Of a stretch of 64,000 bases of DNA, positions 51,359-63,162 are shown piece after piece. This DNA is from Mikania micrantha (Eukaryota > Streptophyta > Magnoliopsida > Asterales > Asteraceae). Made by a program: the position numbers and the translations under genes. The notes below the pieces were generated by a model. It was not told the DNA's origin. It was given only the letters and a program-made list of their open reading frames with translations, and did not search any database. How positions within the stretch are numbered: the stretch's first letter is position 1; each line of letters begins with the position of its first letter. The stretch spans positions 52,887,741 through 52,951,740 of the forward strand of contig CM018689.1 of assembly GCA_009363875.1 (NCBI GenBank), in the 5' to 3' direction.

Positions 51359-53068
51359 TCAGTGAGTGCTATGGAAGTCATCGTCATTCGGTGGTCTAGG
51401 CATTGGTGGCCCAAACCATCTCCCCATCAGGCTCTCTTGGAGGGATTGCATGTTGAAGGGATCTGTGCCTCCAGAAGTACTGGATCCTTGGTCCCCTAGT
51501 TGTTGATATGAGACCCATGGAGATGGGCTGAACATCTGTGGATACCTCGTGGGTTGATATCCTTGAACATACGGTGTTAGGCTTGGATAGTCCACTTGCA
51601 TAGGTCAAACTTGGGAAGTGTATCCAGCCAGATAGTCGGTGCGTTGGCGCACGGCTTCTTCCTGCAAAAAGTAATCATTACGGAATTCTTCTAACTTGTA
51701 AGCCGCGGCTCTGGCATACAGTTCTGCCTGCTCCGCCTGGTCCCTCCTTTCCCGCCTGAGCTATTCTTCATATTGCCTTTGGGTGTCTCTGTACCGGATG
51801 TCTTCGTTCCTCCATGCGGTCATCCTATCCCAACTGGCTCGTGCATCTTCAGGCCACCTTGTAAATCCTGCGGGTCTCTCATTTAGGATGGATTCAGTAA
51901 AAGGGGTTGAGCCATATGTTAACAGATGGGGTTGATGGGAGCCTCCTTCTTCTTCAGGCCCCCGCTGCTCCAGCTCTTCTTCCTCGGTTTGGGTGACTCC
52001 TTCCTTCGGCACAACAAGCTGCCTCTTGGTCTTATCGTCAATGAGCACATGTTCGGTTGGTCTCTCCCTGTAGATCCAACCGAAAGCAGCCAACCGATCA
52101 AATCTGAAGTATCGTTGTGTCATCTTCTCAAATGTTGTGCTGGCAGTGACCACCTTTTGTTTAACCAACAAGCTTGACAACAACTGGCAGTGGGGCAACA
52201 AACATCGTGCTTTGCTAACTCTACTTTCCCAAACATTCAATAGCACCAATTGACGAAAAAATAACTTGGGGTGGCCGGTCACTAGGGCATGCAGTACCCT
52301 AATCTCAAAATTCCTAATGAATAGTTTATCCCCGAGTCTTGGTATTACAGTAAAGCCCGAGATTAGTGAAAGGAGTTTTGGGAGGACTTTCAGATCGTTA
52401 CGCAACAACTTCTTTGGCATGTCTTCCGGTGCTTTGGCGAATAAAGTTCGAACCATGGAGTTCCAGTCCTCATCGTTTGTGGCTTCACCCAAAATCTGCA
52501 TCCTGTCGGGATACACATACTCCCGCTGTGGCTTCGTATCAAACTTGACAACCTTATTCATTGTTTCGAACGAGAGCACCATCTCCTTTCCGTTCACTGT
52601 CCCAATCAATCTAGTGGTCTTGGGTGGGTTGTTTCCTTCGTCTTTCCTTAGAGTGGCCATCCACTCTACAATCTCTTTCATATAGACATTATCCAAGTTG
52701 TTGTTGTTGAATTTAAGAGCATTTTCCCACCCAAGACTTTCGAAGCATTGTACTACACCAAAAATGCTGAATTGATCGAATTGCACGGCCCGCTCGCACA
52801 CAAGGACTTTCTTGATGCTTGAGACAGTTTGCATCTTTTGCCTGTAGAGTACGGGTTGCCAAATGGGATCAAAGGTGCTTAGTGGCACATTTCCATTCCA
52901 TTGGGGTTGGTCCCCCACCACGATGTCCTCATCTTCGTCATACATATTCACGTCTTCCATTTCGAAGTCGGAATCCGACTCTTGCTCGGATATCCTTTGT
53001 CTTTTGGATGGGGTGGAGAATGAAGCAACCTCCTTTCCTTTTGAGCTTGTGGCTTTCGTGCGACCCAT
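51359..53068 (-). pseudogene. Third ORF of the Athila-like element (plant transposon protein type)
   Basis: The frame opens at ATG 53068 with a basic, Ser-rich, nuclear-type N-terminus (MGRTKATSSKGKEVASFSTP) and an acidic stretch, then a globular region (WQPVLYRQKM, CFESLGWENALKF, EIVEWMATL, RYFRFDRLAAFGWIYRERP). TAG at 51761-51763 and TGA at 51605-51607 interrupt it; the same frame continues to 51359 with a Tyr/Pro/Gln-rich tail. This family is found beyond integrase in Athila/Tat elements and its role is unknown. It takes the place of the env-like ORF; I see no signal peptide or transmembrane segment. Confidence 0.75.
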
Positions 53069-54763
53069 TTCCTACAAAGAAACCAACACATAGTGAGTAC
53101 TTTGGAAAGATAGTGAAGTCAACAAGCATAATACTCACAACTATGTTAAGCATACAAATCACAAGTAACCCACAATACAAAACAATGGTTCATCAAGGTT
53201 TAATAATGCAATTGTGTAATTCAAACAACCATTTTCATCTCCCCATCCCCACATTTGTTTCCCACTCATTTTAGAATATGATACCTTACCCAACTCACAT
53301 TAGTCTTTACAAGAGTGCAAGTCTATACTTTCCCATCTTAACAAGAGTTATAACCTTATGTAGTTTCTCATTAGCCTCATCACATTGTAAAACAAAACCC
53401 CTTTATGATTTAGCATACTCATTCCAACGTATCCCTAATTACAAGGAAGGTCTAAGTTTCCAATTCATTCAATACCAAGCATATCACATTTCACTATGAA
53501 GTAACAAAATGCTAAACTAAGCTTGCACATCTCGAATTAACATTAAAGTTGCTGAACTAGAAGTGGAATTACATACCTTTGCTTTGTTAGAAGTGAGAAT
53601 TGAAGTTTTAAGAAGAAATTGAGAGAACTTGAGAAAAACCCAAAAAATTCGTCACCTTTATGCTACTCAATCTCACAAACGGGAGGGAATCTCAAAAATC
53701 TGGGTGGATGATTGTGTTCTCCTCGAAAAAAATACTCAAAAAGCATATAAAGTTTGCAAGAATTGGTGGAAGAATGAAGGAGTTATGATCTAGGGTTTGA
53801 TGGGTGTTCTTGGTGGGTGAGAGGAAGAAGATGATGGAATTTTTGGAAGAAATGGGGTGGAAATCATGATGGATCCCGTATGTAGTGTTCTTGGGTCGAA
53901 TTCCGGGTCATGGGTGGAAAAACGTGGGTCAAAGTGGTCAAAACGGGTCAAAAGTGGGCCGAATAGGTACCCGGCGTATGATACGCCCCATACCGGCGAA
54001 TCATACGCCAACTGGGCTGAAAGGGGCGTATTTGGGGGCTCAAAAGTGGCGTAACACAGAAAAAATTTTGTTTTTGGCGTATCATACGCCTACCCCAGCG
54101 TATGATACGCCGAGACCCCTAAAAAATTTTTTTTTTTTTTGAAAAAACTTTAAAAGAAAGAAAAAAACCTTTTTAAAGAAAAAATCTAATTATAATAATA
54201 AAAATTAATTAAACTTAATGAAAACCTAACCTAAATAAAAGAAAATAATAAATAAACAGAAAAAATTAGAAAAAATTAGTTATCCTAGTTAAAATCTAGT
54301 TAAATTTACTTACTAAAATTTAATGAAAAGATTACTAAAATAACAAAGAAAAGCCTTAACATAAATTTGCTATCCTAAACTATATTATAACTAATAGTAC
54401 TTAGCCCCGAACGTATACGCCACATGTTGAACGTTTGCCAACCCCCCGATTTTCAGTGCCTCGTCCCGAGGTGCAATTGTGCTAGTACAATACATGAAAT
54501 ATTGTATCACACCTAGAATGACCCGTTTGAATGTGTGTGAACTTGCAAGAAAACGCCTGAGGTGAATTATTGACTTAAACCTCACTTTCGTAGGGTACAC
54601 GATTGCATTTAGCGTATGCAACAAGCCTTTTAAACCTCCCGGTAGACCGGTTGGACGAGTGAAGTCTCGTGAGGGTTTATAGTGAACATAACCACAAAGT
54701 TCTCGGGTTGCCTCCCGCAAGTGCTAAGTTTAACGTCGTTAGCTCGACATGGTCGTACCTGGT
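53069..54763 (-). other. Athila spacer between integrase and third ORF
   Basis: The region 54660-54745 holds the minus-strand signature GCTAACGACGTTAAACTTAG and GGGAGGCAACCCGAG, common to Athila/Tat elements after pol. At 53972-54110 there are four copies of GGCGTATGATACGCC or close variants. Frames at 54391-54720 and 53790-54011 are not supported as genes. Confidence 0.6.
53972..54110. repeat. Cluster of GGCGTATGATACGCC palindromes
   Basis: Palindromes of the GGCGTAT-N-ATACGCC type occur at about 53972, 53995, 54076 and 54098, the same motif as in the LTRs (about 45667-45710). Confidence 0.7.
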
Positions 54764-57700
54764 TTAGTCCTTTGCATATGTTGGTGACTCTACAAGAAAG
54801 TTCACCGAATCCATTTGTACCTTGTTGATTACACTTGCTTCCAAATACGGTTTGAGACGATGTCCATTAACCACACGACGAGTCTTGTCTTTCACGTCTT
54901 CAATCTCGATGTCACCAAAGCTCCCAATGCGTGTAACAACGTGCGGTCCTGACCACTTGCTTTTCAACTTCCCTGGAAAGAATTTTAGTTTAGAATTATA
55001 AAGCCATACCTTTTGATTGAGTTCAAAGACCTTGTTTCGGATTTTGGCATCATGCACTTTCTTCTTTTTGTCCTTGTACGCCGATGCACATTCGAATGCT
55101 TCATTCCTCAATTCTTCTAGCTCGCAAAGCTGCAACTTCCTCTCTTTACCTGCATCATCAAAGTCCATATTAACTGATTTCACTGCCCATAAAGCACGAT
55201 GAGCAACTTCCACCGGTAAGTGACATCCTTTCCCATAAACTAATCGGTAGGGTGTGGTTCCAATAGGTGTCTTAAAAGCAGTCCGGTAAGCCCATAATGC
55301 ATCATTCAATCGTAAGGACCAATCCTTACGATCCGGGCGAACCGTTCTTTGAAGAATTTCCTTAATTTGTGTATTGGAAACCTCAACTTGCCCACTAGTT
55401 TGCGGGTGATAAGGAGTAGCTATACGGTGATTGACACCATACCGTTTAAGCAATTTACCAAAGTTAAAGTTTTTGAAATGAGATCCCCCATCGCTTATGA
55501 TCACACGGGGGATACCAAACCTTGAAAATATGTTAGATTGCACAAATTTGCATACAACGGTATGGTCATTCGTTTTGGTGGCAATGGCTTCAATCCATTT
55601 AGACACGTAATCGACTGCCACCAAAGCATAGTAATTACCATGAGAGTTTGGGAAGGGTCCCATGAAGTCAATTCCCCATACGTCGAAGATATCGACCACA
55701 AGGATTGGTTTCATGGGCATCTCATCCCGTCTTGAGATGCTACCAAGTTGTTGACATCTCAAGCACTGTTTAGCAAATACCGACGCATCTCTAAATAAAG
55801 AAGGCCAAAATAAACCACAAGATAAAACCCGATGGCCCGTCTTTTGACCGCTGAAGTGTCCTCCGCATGCAGATGCGTGTGTCAGTGATAGAACCTCCTG
55901 TACCTCCTCTTCTGGTATGCACCTTCTGATTATCTGATCCGAGCCAACCTTGAAGAGGTCGGGTTCATCCCAAATGTAATACCTTACCTGAGCGAGAAAC
56001 TGTTGCCTCTTCCTCTTTGTCCAATGATCCGGTAATACACCTGCAGCCAAATAATTTACAATGTCAGCAAACCATGGTAATTTAGAAACAGTAAGTAAAT
56101 ATTCATCAGGGAATGATTCATTGATATCATTAGACTCTTCATCACTGTTGAATCCAATCCTTGAAAGATGATCTGCAACGACATTATCACTTGCTTTCTT
56201 GTCCCGAATTTCCAAATCCTCTTGTAACAAGAGTATCCACCGAATAAGCCTTGTTTTAGCATCCTTCTTCTCCATAAGGTATCTCACCGCACTGTGGTCC
56301 GAGTATATTACCACCTTGCTCCCCCAAATGTAAGACCTGAACTTATCAAGAGCATAAACTACAGCAAGCAATTCCTTTTCAGTAGTAGTATAATTCAGTT
56401 GAGCATAAGATAAAGTCTTACTTGCATAATAAATAGCTACTGGTTTCTTGTCAATCCTTTGACCCAAAACCGCCCCAACTGCATAGTCACTAGCATCACA
56501 CATAATTTCAAATGGTAGTGACCAATTGGGCGCTTGTAAGATAGGGGCCTCAACTAACTTGTCTTTTAAAGTGTTAAATGCAGTTAAACATTCATTATCA
56601 AAAACAAATGGGACATCTTTTAACAACAAATTACATAAAGGTTTAGTGATTGTACTAAATCCTTTAATGAACCGTCTATAAAAACCCGCATGTCCCAAAA
56701 ATGACCTTATCCCTTTAACATTTATGGGTGGTGGTAAAGTAGAAATAACTTTGATTTTTGCATGATCTACCTCCATCCCACGTTTTGAAACCACATGACC
56801 TAAAACAATACCCTCTTGTACCATAAAGTGACTTTTTTCCCAACTTAACACTAAATTTGTTTCAACACATCTTTTTAAAACTTTAGTTAGTTGAGTAAGG
56901 CAAGCATCAAAGGAATGACCAAAGATTGAAAAATCATCCATGAAAATTTCTAAGGAATCCCCAACCATATCTGAAAAGATACTCATCATGCACCTTTGAA
57001 AGGTGGCTGGGGCATTGCACAACCCAAATGGCATTCGCCTGAATGCGAAAGTACCATATGGGCATGTGAATGTGGTCTTTTGTTGGTCATCTGGATGAAT
57101 TGCAATCTGATTGTAACCAGAATAGCCATCTAAGAAACAATAAAAGTCCTAACCTGATAGCTTCTCAATTATTTGATCAATAAAGGGTAAAGGAAAGTGA
57201 TCCATGGAGGTAGCAGTGTTTAGCCTTTTGTAATCAATACATACCCTCCATCCTGTGACAGGTCGTGTCGTTACCTGTTCCCCATGCTCATCAATGACTG
57301 TTTGGATTCCTTCCTTCTTAGGTACTGTTTGTGTTGGACTCACCCATGTGTTGTCTGAGATGGGATAGATAATCCCTGCATCCAACCACTTCAAAACTTC
57401 TTTCTTGACTACTTCCCGCATATTAGGGTTCAACCTCCTTCGAGTGTCTCTCACCGGCTTGACATCTTGATCGGTTATAATATTGTGCATCACAATAGCT
57501 TGACTAATTCCCTTCAAATCGGCTACGGTCCAACCGATAGCTGCTTTATTTTCCTTTAACACTTTCATCAACTCTTCTTCTTGACTCTCGGTTAGATTTG
57601 CTGCAATGATAACCGGTAATGTGTTATCTTCACCCGAGAAAGCATACTTCAAGTGCTTGGGCAATTCCTTCAACTCCACCTTTGGTGGGATTTCCAATGA

Positions 57701-57766
57701 GGGCTTTAGTTGAGTGTCTATGTGGTCCGGCAAACTTTCAATTTGATGTGTCCACATTGGTCTGCC
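54764..57766 (-). pseudogene. Athila pol: reverse transcriptase, RNase H, integrase
   Basis: In one frame from 57766 to 54764. The RT shows ALKWLDAGIIYPI-like, VPKKEGI, CIDYKRLN, MPFGLCNAPATFQRCM and the active site FMDD (IFMDDFSIFG). RNase H has FEIMCDASDYAVGAVLG and VYALDKFR. Integrase has the zinc-binding region (HASACGGHFS...CLRC), then IDFMGPFP, ISDGGSHF and the Glu region with YHPQTSGQVE. A TAG at 57149-57151 interrupts between LSG and DFYCFLDGYSGY, early in the RT, so full-length enzyme cannot be made. The end is FLVESPTYAKD-stop. All sites for a DDE core appear present. Confidence 0.9.
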
Positions 57767-59383
57767 CTATTGAATTGCCAACACTTCACATTTCTTTTCA
57801 GCTTCAAGTAGTTTTTGAGCACACTTAACTACAATCCTGTCACAAAGAACACACAACTCTGTGGTGTCTTTCACATTTTCATGAAAATGACACCCGTCAA
57901 TGATGTCCGCCATGAAGCATTCATCATTGACCGGAGGATTAGATGTATGGGAAAAAACATTCAACCTTAATCTTCTATTCCCAAAAGCCATGTCCACCGT
58001 CCCAGTCATGCAATTTATCAAACATTGAGCAGTTTTCAAAAATGGTCTACCTAATATAACATTAGGTTGTGTGAAGCTAGTGGGAGATGCGTAATCCAGT
58101 ACTAAGAAATCAACTGGATAGTAGAAATCTTCCACTTTTACAATGACATCAGTTAATATACCACGGGGAAGTTTAAGTGTCAAATCAGCCAAAACCACAG
58201 TGGTTTCGGCCTTTTGCAAAGGTCGAAACTCGTATTGATCATATAAACTTCCCGGTAATATACTAACACTTGCTCCAAGATCAAGTAGTGCCTTATTAAT
58301 TTTAATGTCCCCAATTTGAATTGAAATCAAAGGATCTCCAGGATCTTGGATTTTTGGTGGAAGGGCACCCGACAAAACAACACTCACATAATCAGTCAAA
58401 TCAAGTTTCTTAGGAATTTTGTGGTGTCGTTTTTGGGTACACATGTCTTTCAAGTACCGAGCATATGCAGGAACTTGTTTGATTGCATCAATTAAGGGTA
58501 GATTGATTTTAACTTGTTTAAAGATTTCCCACATCTCATCTTGTTGTGGGCCCTTTTTATGGATGTTTGCATTAGGTGAATTCAAAGCATACGGGTAAGG
58601 AATGGTGGTTTTATCCTCCACATCCTTTCCTTTGGATGTTTCTACATCCGGTTTCAAAACATTTTCAATGGGTTCTTTAAAAGATACTTTCTTTTTAGGC
58701 TCAAATGGAACAAGTTCCTGTTCGGTATCACTCTCCTCACTTTCATTCACATCTTCCACCAATCCTTCCATCAAGTGTGGTGGAAGGACAACCTTGTTGT
58801 CATAAGATTTACCATTTCTTAAAGTTGTTACATGACTTACCTGAGCATTCTTGCTCTTTGACCCCGATGGTTGATATTGAGGATTAAGTGTGGTGTCACT
58901 TGGCAATTTTCCTTTGTCTCTCGCAGCTAGTTGTTCTGCCAATTGTCCCAATTGCTTTGCATGGGATTCATTTGTCTTTTGTTGGAGCTCTTGTTTCTGC
59001 ACCACTCCTGTTAGCATTAGCCTCAGCTCATTAATTTGATTGGTTATGTCTTCCATTGAAACATTTGGTCCTTGTTGACCACCTTGAAATTGACTTTGAT
59101 TTCCTTGGTTTTGTTGGAAGTTCCTTGATTGTCCTTGATTGTAGCCACCTTGTCCACTTCCTTGACCACCTTGATTGTAGTTACCTCTTTGGTAGTTACC
59201 TTGGTTGTAATTCTGTTGTCGGTTTTGGTATGAAGGCCCTTGATTTCCACCTTGTTGGTTGCTACCCTGAAAATTAGGATTCAACTGATTAGATGAATTA
59301 CCATACCTAAAAGTAGGATGATTACGCAAACCCGGGTGATATGTGTTGGAGTTCATGTCATTGTTTCTCTTGTCATTCTGGAA
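57767..59383 (-). pseudogene. Athila gag C-terminus and aspartic protease region
   Basis: The open stretch starts at 59356 (first ATG) in the same frame as gag upstream. A Gln/Asn/Gly-rich segment leads to PFEPKKKVSFKEP and LPLIDAIKQVPAYARYLKD, then the protease core ALLDLGASVSILPGSLYD (D-L-G-A-S instead of the usual D-S/T-G) and NVILGRPFLKTA. TAG codons bound it on both sides (59384-59386 and 57767-57769), both in frame with their neighbours. Confidence 0.85.
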
Positions 59384-60891
59384 CTAGCCTTGGACTTGGT
59401 TCACCTCCTCATTCCTGTTCATGTACATCATGCACTCCGACTCCAAATGACCTATATCACCACAAAAATTGCAAACATCAAAAACATTAGACACATTAGA
59501 ATTGTTTTTACCTGAATGTCTGTTGAAGTTAGCAATTTGTCTTTCGAGGGCTTCAAATCTTTCTTTTGTCACATACTCCCCTCCTGGCTTTCCAATAACA
59601 TGCTTGGCCTTCCTACTTGCTGAAGCTTGTGTCTTTGAACCTTTACTTAACCTTTCAAGCAATTCCCAATCATCATCCTCGGAATTGGTTAAGAAAGTTC
59701 CATTGCTGCTGGAACTGACAAACTTCAAGTCTTTTGGTGTTAACCCATCATAAAAGGCCTTGATTAACTCCCACTTTGGAATCTGGTGATGTGGGCAAAA
59801 TCTGAGCAATTCCTTAAACCGTGTGAAGGCTTCGTGTAGCAACTCACCCGATTGTTGTTGAAACGTTTGGATGGCATTCCGAGCTTCACTTGTTTTGCTC
59901 ATGGGATAGTACTCATCCAAAAACAACTGTTGCATCTCCTCCCATGTGTAGATACTACCAGATGGTAGTGTGTGAAACCACTGTTTGGCCCTTTCCTTTA
60001 ATGAGAATTGGAACAAATTCAGCTTAACTTCATCCGGGGTGAATCCTTGGCCACCAATGGTGCTACAGATGGCACCAAACTCAGAGAGATGGACATATGG
60101 TTCTCAGTTGCAGTACCTCTGAAATTGGGAATAATGGCCTAGTATTGTGGCCTGATCTCAAATGATCGTCCTCTCAGCAATGGAGGTACAATTGGTGAAG
60201 GATTCTGAGTCACCGTTGGTCTGAAGTGACTGTCAACTCCTTGAACAGGAGCTCTATGATGCCATCCTTGACCAGGGTTATTGTAACCCCATCTCCCATT
60301 GTAGTTATTCATGGGTGGTTGCCTATTTCATCCACCTTGTCCATTCCATCCGCCATGCCCATAGTTATTGTAAATTGGATGATTCGGTGGGTATTGTGGT
60401 TGCCAATTCTCATCATGGTATTCCTCATGAGGTGGATAGTTGTTATTGTCTTCTTCTTCGTGCAATTCCTCATGCCAAGATCCATGTTCCCCCGAATTAC
60501 TCCCGCCACCTGAAATATGGTCTTCCTCATGCAGGTTGTTTCCCGGATTAACCCCATGGTTTGGATTGTTGAACAGTGGGTTTTGTGCCATTCTAAGATT
60601 AGGCATGGCATTAGGTGGTATGTATGGTGGTGGGTTGTTTTGGTTAAACGGATTTGGTGGGATAACTGGGTTTGGGTTTGGTGGTGGCATGTGAGCATAT
60701 TGGTTAAATGGTGGAATTGGTGGTGGTGGTGGTGGTGGGTTTTGATTGTTTTGATCAGCCATGGGAACAGACTGATTCGAACTTTCTCCGGTTTGATTGG
60801 TGTTTCTCGAACCCGGAGTGAAAATCCTGTCTAGCCTTTGTAATGTTCGATTTATTCTCGTGGTTTTCTCGATCTCTGGATCAAATTCCAA
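59384..60891 (-). pseudogene. Athila gag
   Basis: The start MEFDPEIEKT lies at 60891. A Pro/Asn-rich N-terminal part contains PPPPPPPIPPFNQ. The retrotransposon gag core shows FQFSLKERAKQWFHTLPSGS and YPMSKTSEARNAIQTFQQ; the CCHC zinc knuckle is CNFCGDIGHLESEC. TGA at 60328-60330, TAG at 60139-60141 and a 1-bp deletion near 60102 separate the N-terminal part from the core, and a TAG at 59384-59386 ends it. Confidence 0.88.
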
Positions 60892-61039
60892 TGGTGAGTC
60901 ACGACCTTAAAACCGAGTATGCATGCAATCCACCTGTTACCTGCACACTAACAAACCTCGCGTAACAAGGAAAAGACAAGAAATGAACAAAATTGAATAA
61001 AACCTACTAAATCAATTAACAAACACCAAGCGCACTAAC

Positions 61040-61057
61040 TCCCCGGCAACGGCGCCA
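61040..61057 (-). promoter_or_regulatory. Primer-binding site, tRNA-Asp
   Basis: TGGCGCCGTTGCCGGGGA (minus strand) is complementary to the 3' end of plant tRNA-Asp and begins five bases from the LTR, as usual for Athila elements. Confidence 0.88.
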
Positions 61058-61062
61058 AAATT

Positions 61063-62221
61063 TGACCGACGTCGAAGTACTGATCAAATAAGAGTTAATG
61101 AGAGTGTTCCTAGCTACCTTAACTAGTAGGGTAAGTAGGGTGTCGAACCACAAAGAGTTTAGGTGGATGGTGTATCGTTATTTGATTTAAACTTAACTTA
61201 ACTAGACTGAAAATTGTAAACTTGATTTGAAGGTTGTTTAAAATTTAATAAGAAGACGATCTTGTAACAAATTAACAACGAAAGCAAATGAATTGTAGCT
61301 TAATTATGAAAACGAATCACACCCGGGTTTTGAATTAGATGAGAAATTAAGCACCTTTATGATTTACATTCTTAGGGAAGCCACATAGACATAACTTGCT
61401 CATAATCTGCATGAACTGGCAATTACAATTCAAAGAATTGATTTTGTAAATTAATTGATAAGAACCAATCAATGTTAAACCTAATGCTTCAATTGTAAAA
61501 GCCAACTTGAAATAAATACTCAACCTCAAGTTCAATGTTTTACAATGGCAATTGAAAAAATGATGAAACCCTAGGTTGACCATAAGAGTCAAATTGTTCA
61601 ATCTCATGCAAATCAAAACATACAAACATTCAAAGATCGTTAAACCAAACAAAGTTTGCATCCCAATATAATGAAAACCATAAAAATACTTAACCCTAAC
61701 TAATAGTTCACCCGGAAACGATCTCAAGAAACTAGTCGTGCATCTTCATTCGGTTGTGTGCTAACATCAATTCGGAAATCTCCGAGGTGTTTGGAATGAT
61801 TAATTGTTGAATTCCTAGGCCTTAGAAACCCCTTAGAACCTCCAAAAGTCGTCAAAGTCGAAGATAGCTCGAAACCCTAGGTTCTTGGGCTTAAATAGGT
61901 GGCAAAACGGGAAAATTCCGCATCTTTAGCTGGCCTCGGCCTATGATACGCCCCAGACTGGCGTATCATATGCCCCCAATACGCCCCCAATACGCCATTT
62001 TGATACGCCACTTCATGAAAACCTTCATTTTTGGATATTTTGGCCTCCCAAGCACCATTCCTTAGCCACCCTTTGATTCTTGGACATCAAACACTCATTT
62101 TCTTCACCCAAAAACCTGCAAATCATCAAAACACACAAACAATCACCATATTCCATGGATTTAAATCATAAAAACGCATCATTACACACCTAAATCAGAT
62201 GAAATTACCCAAACCATCACA
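61063..62221 (-). repeat. 5' LTR of the Athila-like element
   Basis: Near-identical to 44793-45981, shorter by about 30 bases in the TACGCC palindrome region (about 61965-61985). Identity continues 54 bases beyond the LTR proper to 62275, through the polypurine-tract motif. TATA-like TATTTAA lies at 61891-61897. Confidence 0.85.
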
Positions 62222-62291
62222 TCCCCACATATGCCCTTTGCTTGCCCCAAGCAAAGTCTCATGCACAATTCAACACCCTGGCCGCACCCAT

Positions 62292-62319
62292 ACGCCCCGT
62301 AGTGGCCACTACGGGGCGT
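62292..62319. repeat. Perfect 28-bp palindrome
   Basis: ACGCCCCGTAGTGG followed directly by its reverse complement. A diverged copy (TACGCCACGTAGTG-ACCACTACGGGGTGTA) follows some 70 bases downstream. Confidence 0.95.
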
Positions 62320-62739
62320 TTTGCCCACATACTGACAATCTTAAACGATCAGACATTCTGTGTCAGCTTTTGCAGACTTATACGCCACGTAGTGACCACT
62401 ACGGGGTGTATAGGATTAAAAAAATTAAACTCAGCAGACTTGGGGCGTTTGAGTATGTTTTGGGGGGTTTGGGTATGTTTTTGGGGTGTAAAAATATAGT
62501 TGTTTTGTTAAAAAAATTAAAAATTTAGTTTTGTTTAAAAATCATTTTTATATTTTGCAACGTATCTCTCGTTACGTTTATACTTTACGACGACATCTCT
62601 CGTACGGTAAAAAGTTTAGTTATTTTTTTAAACGCATGTGTTTTTGTTTGTAAAAATCTAATATTTTTTTTGTTTAAAACTTTTTTTTTATTTTTTACGG
62701 TCTCTCGGTTCGTTTATTTTTAATTGTTTTTTAAAACTT

Positions 62740-62990
62740 TTAGTTTTGAAATCTAAAAATGTTTTTAATTATTAGATTTAATAATAATGTAAATATATTA
62801 ATTAATTGATATATAAATGACGTTATTTGTCTAAGCATATTGATATTACAGAATAATACGATTTAAAACTTTTAGTTTTGAAATATAAAATTGTTTTTAA
62901 TTATTAGATTTAATAATAATTTAAATATATTAATTAATTGATATATAAATGACGTTATTTGTCTAAGCATATTGATGTTACAGAATAATA
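62740..62990. repeat. Tandem duplication of about 115 bp
   Basis: ACTTTTAGTTTTGAAAT begins at about 62747 and 62866; both copies run through TTAATTATTAGATTTAATAA, AATTAATTGATATATAAATG and TTTGTCTAAGCATATTGAT with few differences. Confidence 0.85.
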
Positions 62991-63162
62991 TAATAAATAA
63001 TGTATCACCAACCAAAAGATATTTAAATAATAAACACACATCACCAACCAAAACAACCAAATATATACACGCATCATCAACCGAAACAACCAAATATATA
63101 CAAAACATAAACATGAATACAAGTGTTTGTTTAACAAATACAAATATAACTGAAAATAATAA

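Larger units (their letters stand above)
44793..62221 (-). mobile_element. Athila-like Ty3/gypsy LTR retrotransposon, minus strand, with nested insertion
   Basis: Two LTRs (44793-45981 and 61063-62221) enclose, in transcription order, a tRNA-Asp primer-binding site, gag, protease, reverse transcriptase/RNase H, integrase, a region with the AACGACGTTAAACTTAGCAC motif, and a further ORF of the plant transposon protein kind. Removing the 3.9 kb nested LTR leaves about 13.5 kb, right for Athila. Every ORF has at least one premature stop, so it is inactive. Flanks do not form a target duplication (GTGCC on the left; on the right the sequence continues as internal DNA of another element). I count roughly two dozen base differences between LTRs by eye, mostly transitions, suggesting moderately recent insertion. 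Confidence 0.9.
62222..63162 (-). other. 3' internal part of a second gypsy element, with GC palindromes
   Basis: It starts with the polypurine-tract motif shared with 45981-46035, then diverges at 62276. It contains a perfect 28-bp palindrome at 62292-62319 and an imperfect relative at about 62378-62410. The interval 62740-62990 has a 115-base tandem duplication (ATTTAAAACTTTTAGTTTTG unit, AATTGATATATAAATGACGT). No ORF. Confidence 0.55.

Noticed and set aside
54391..54720. 109-codon frame after pol as an env gene
   Set aside because: No signal peptide or transmembrane segment; it covers the conserved non-coding AACGACGTTAAACTTAGCAC signature.
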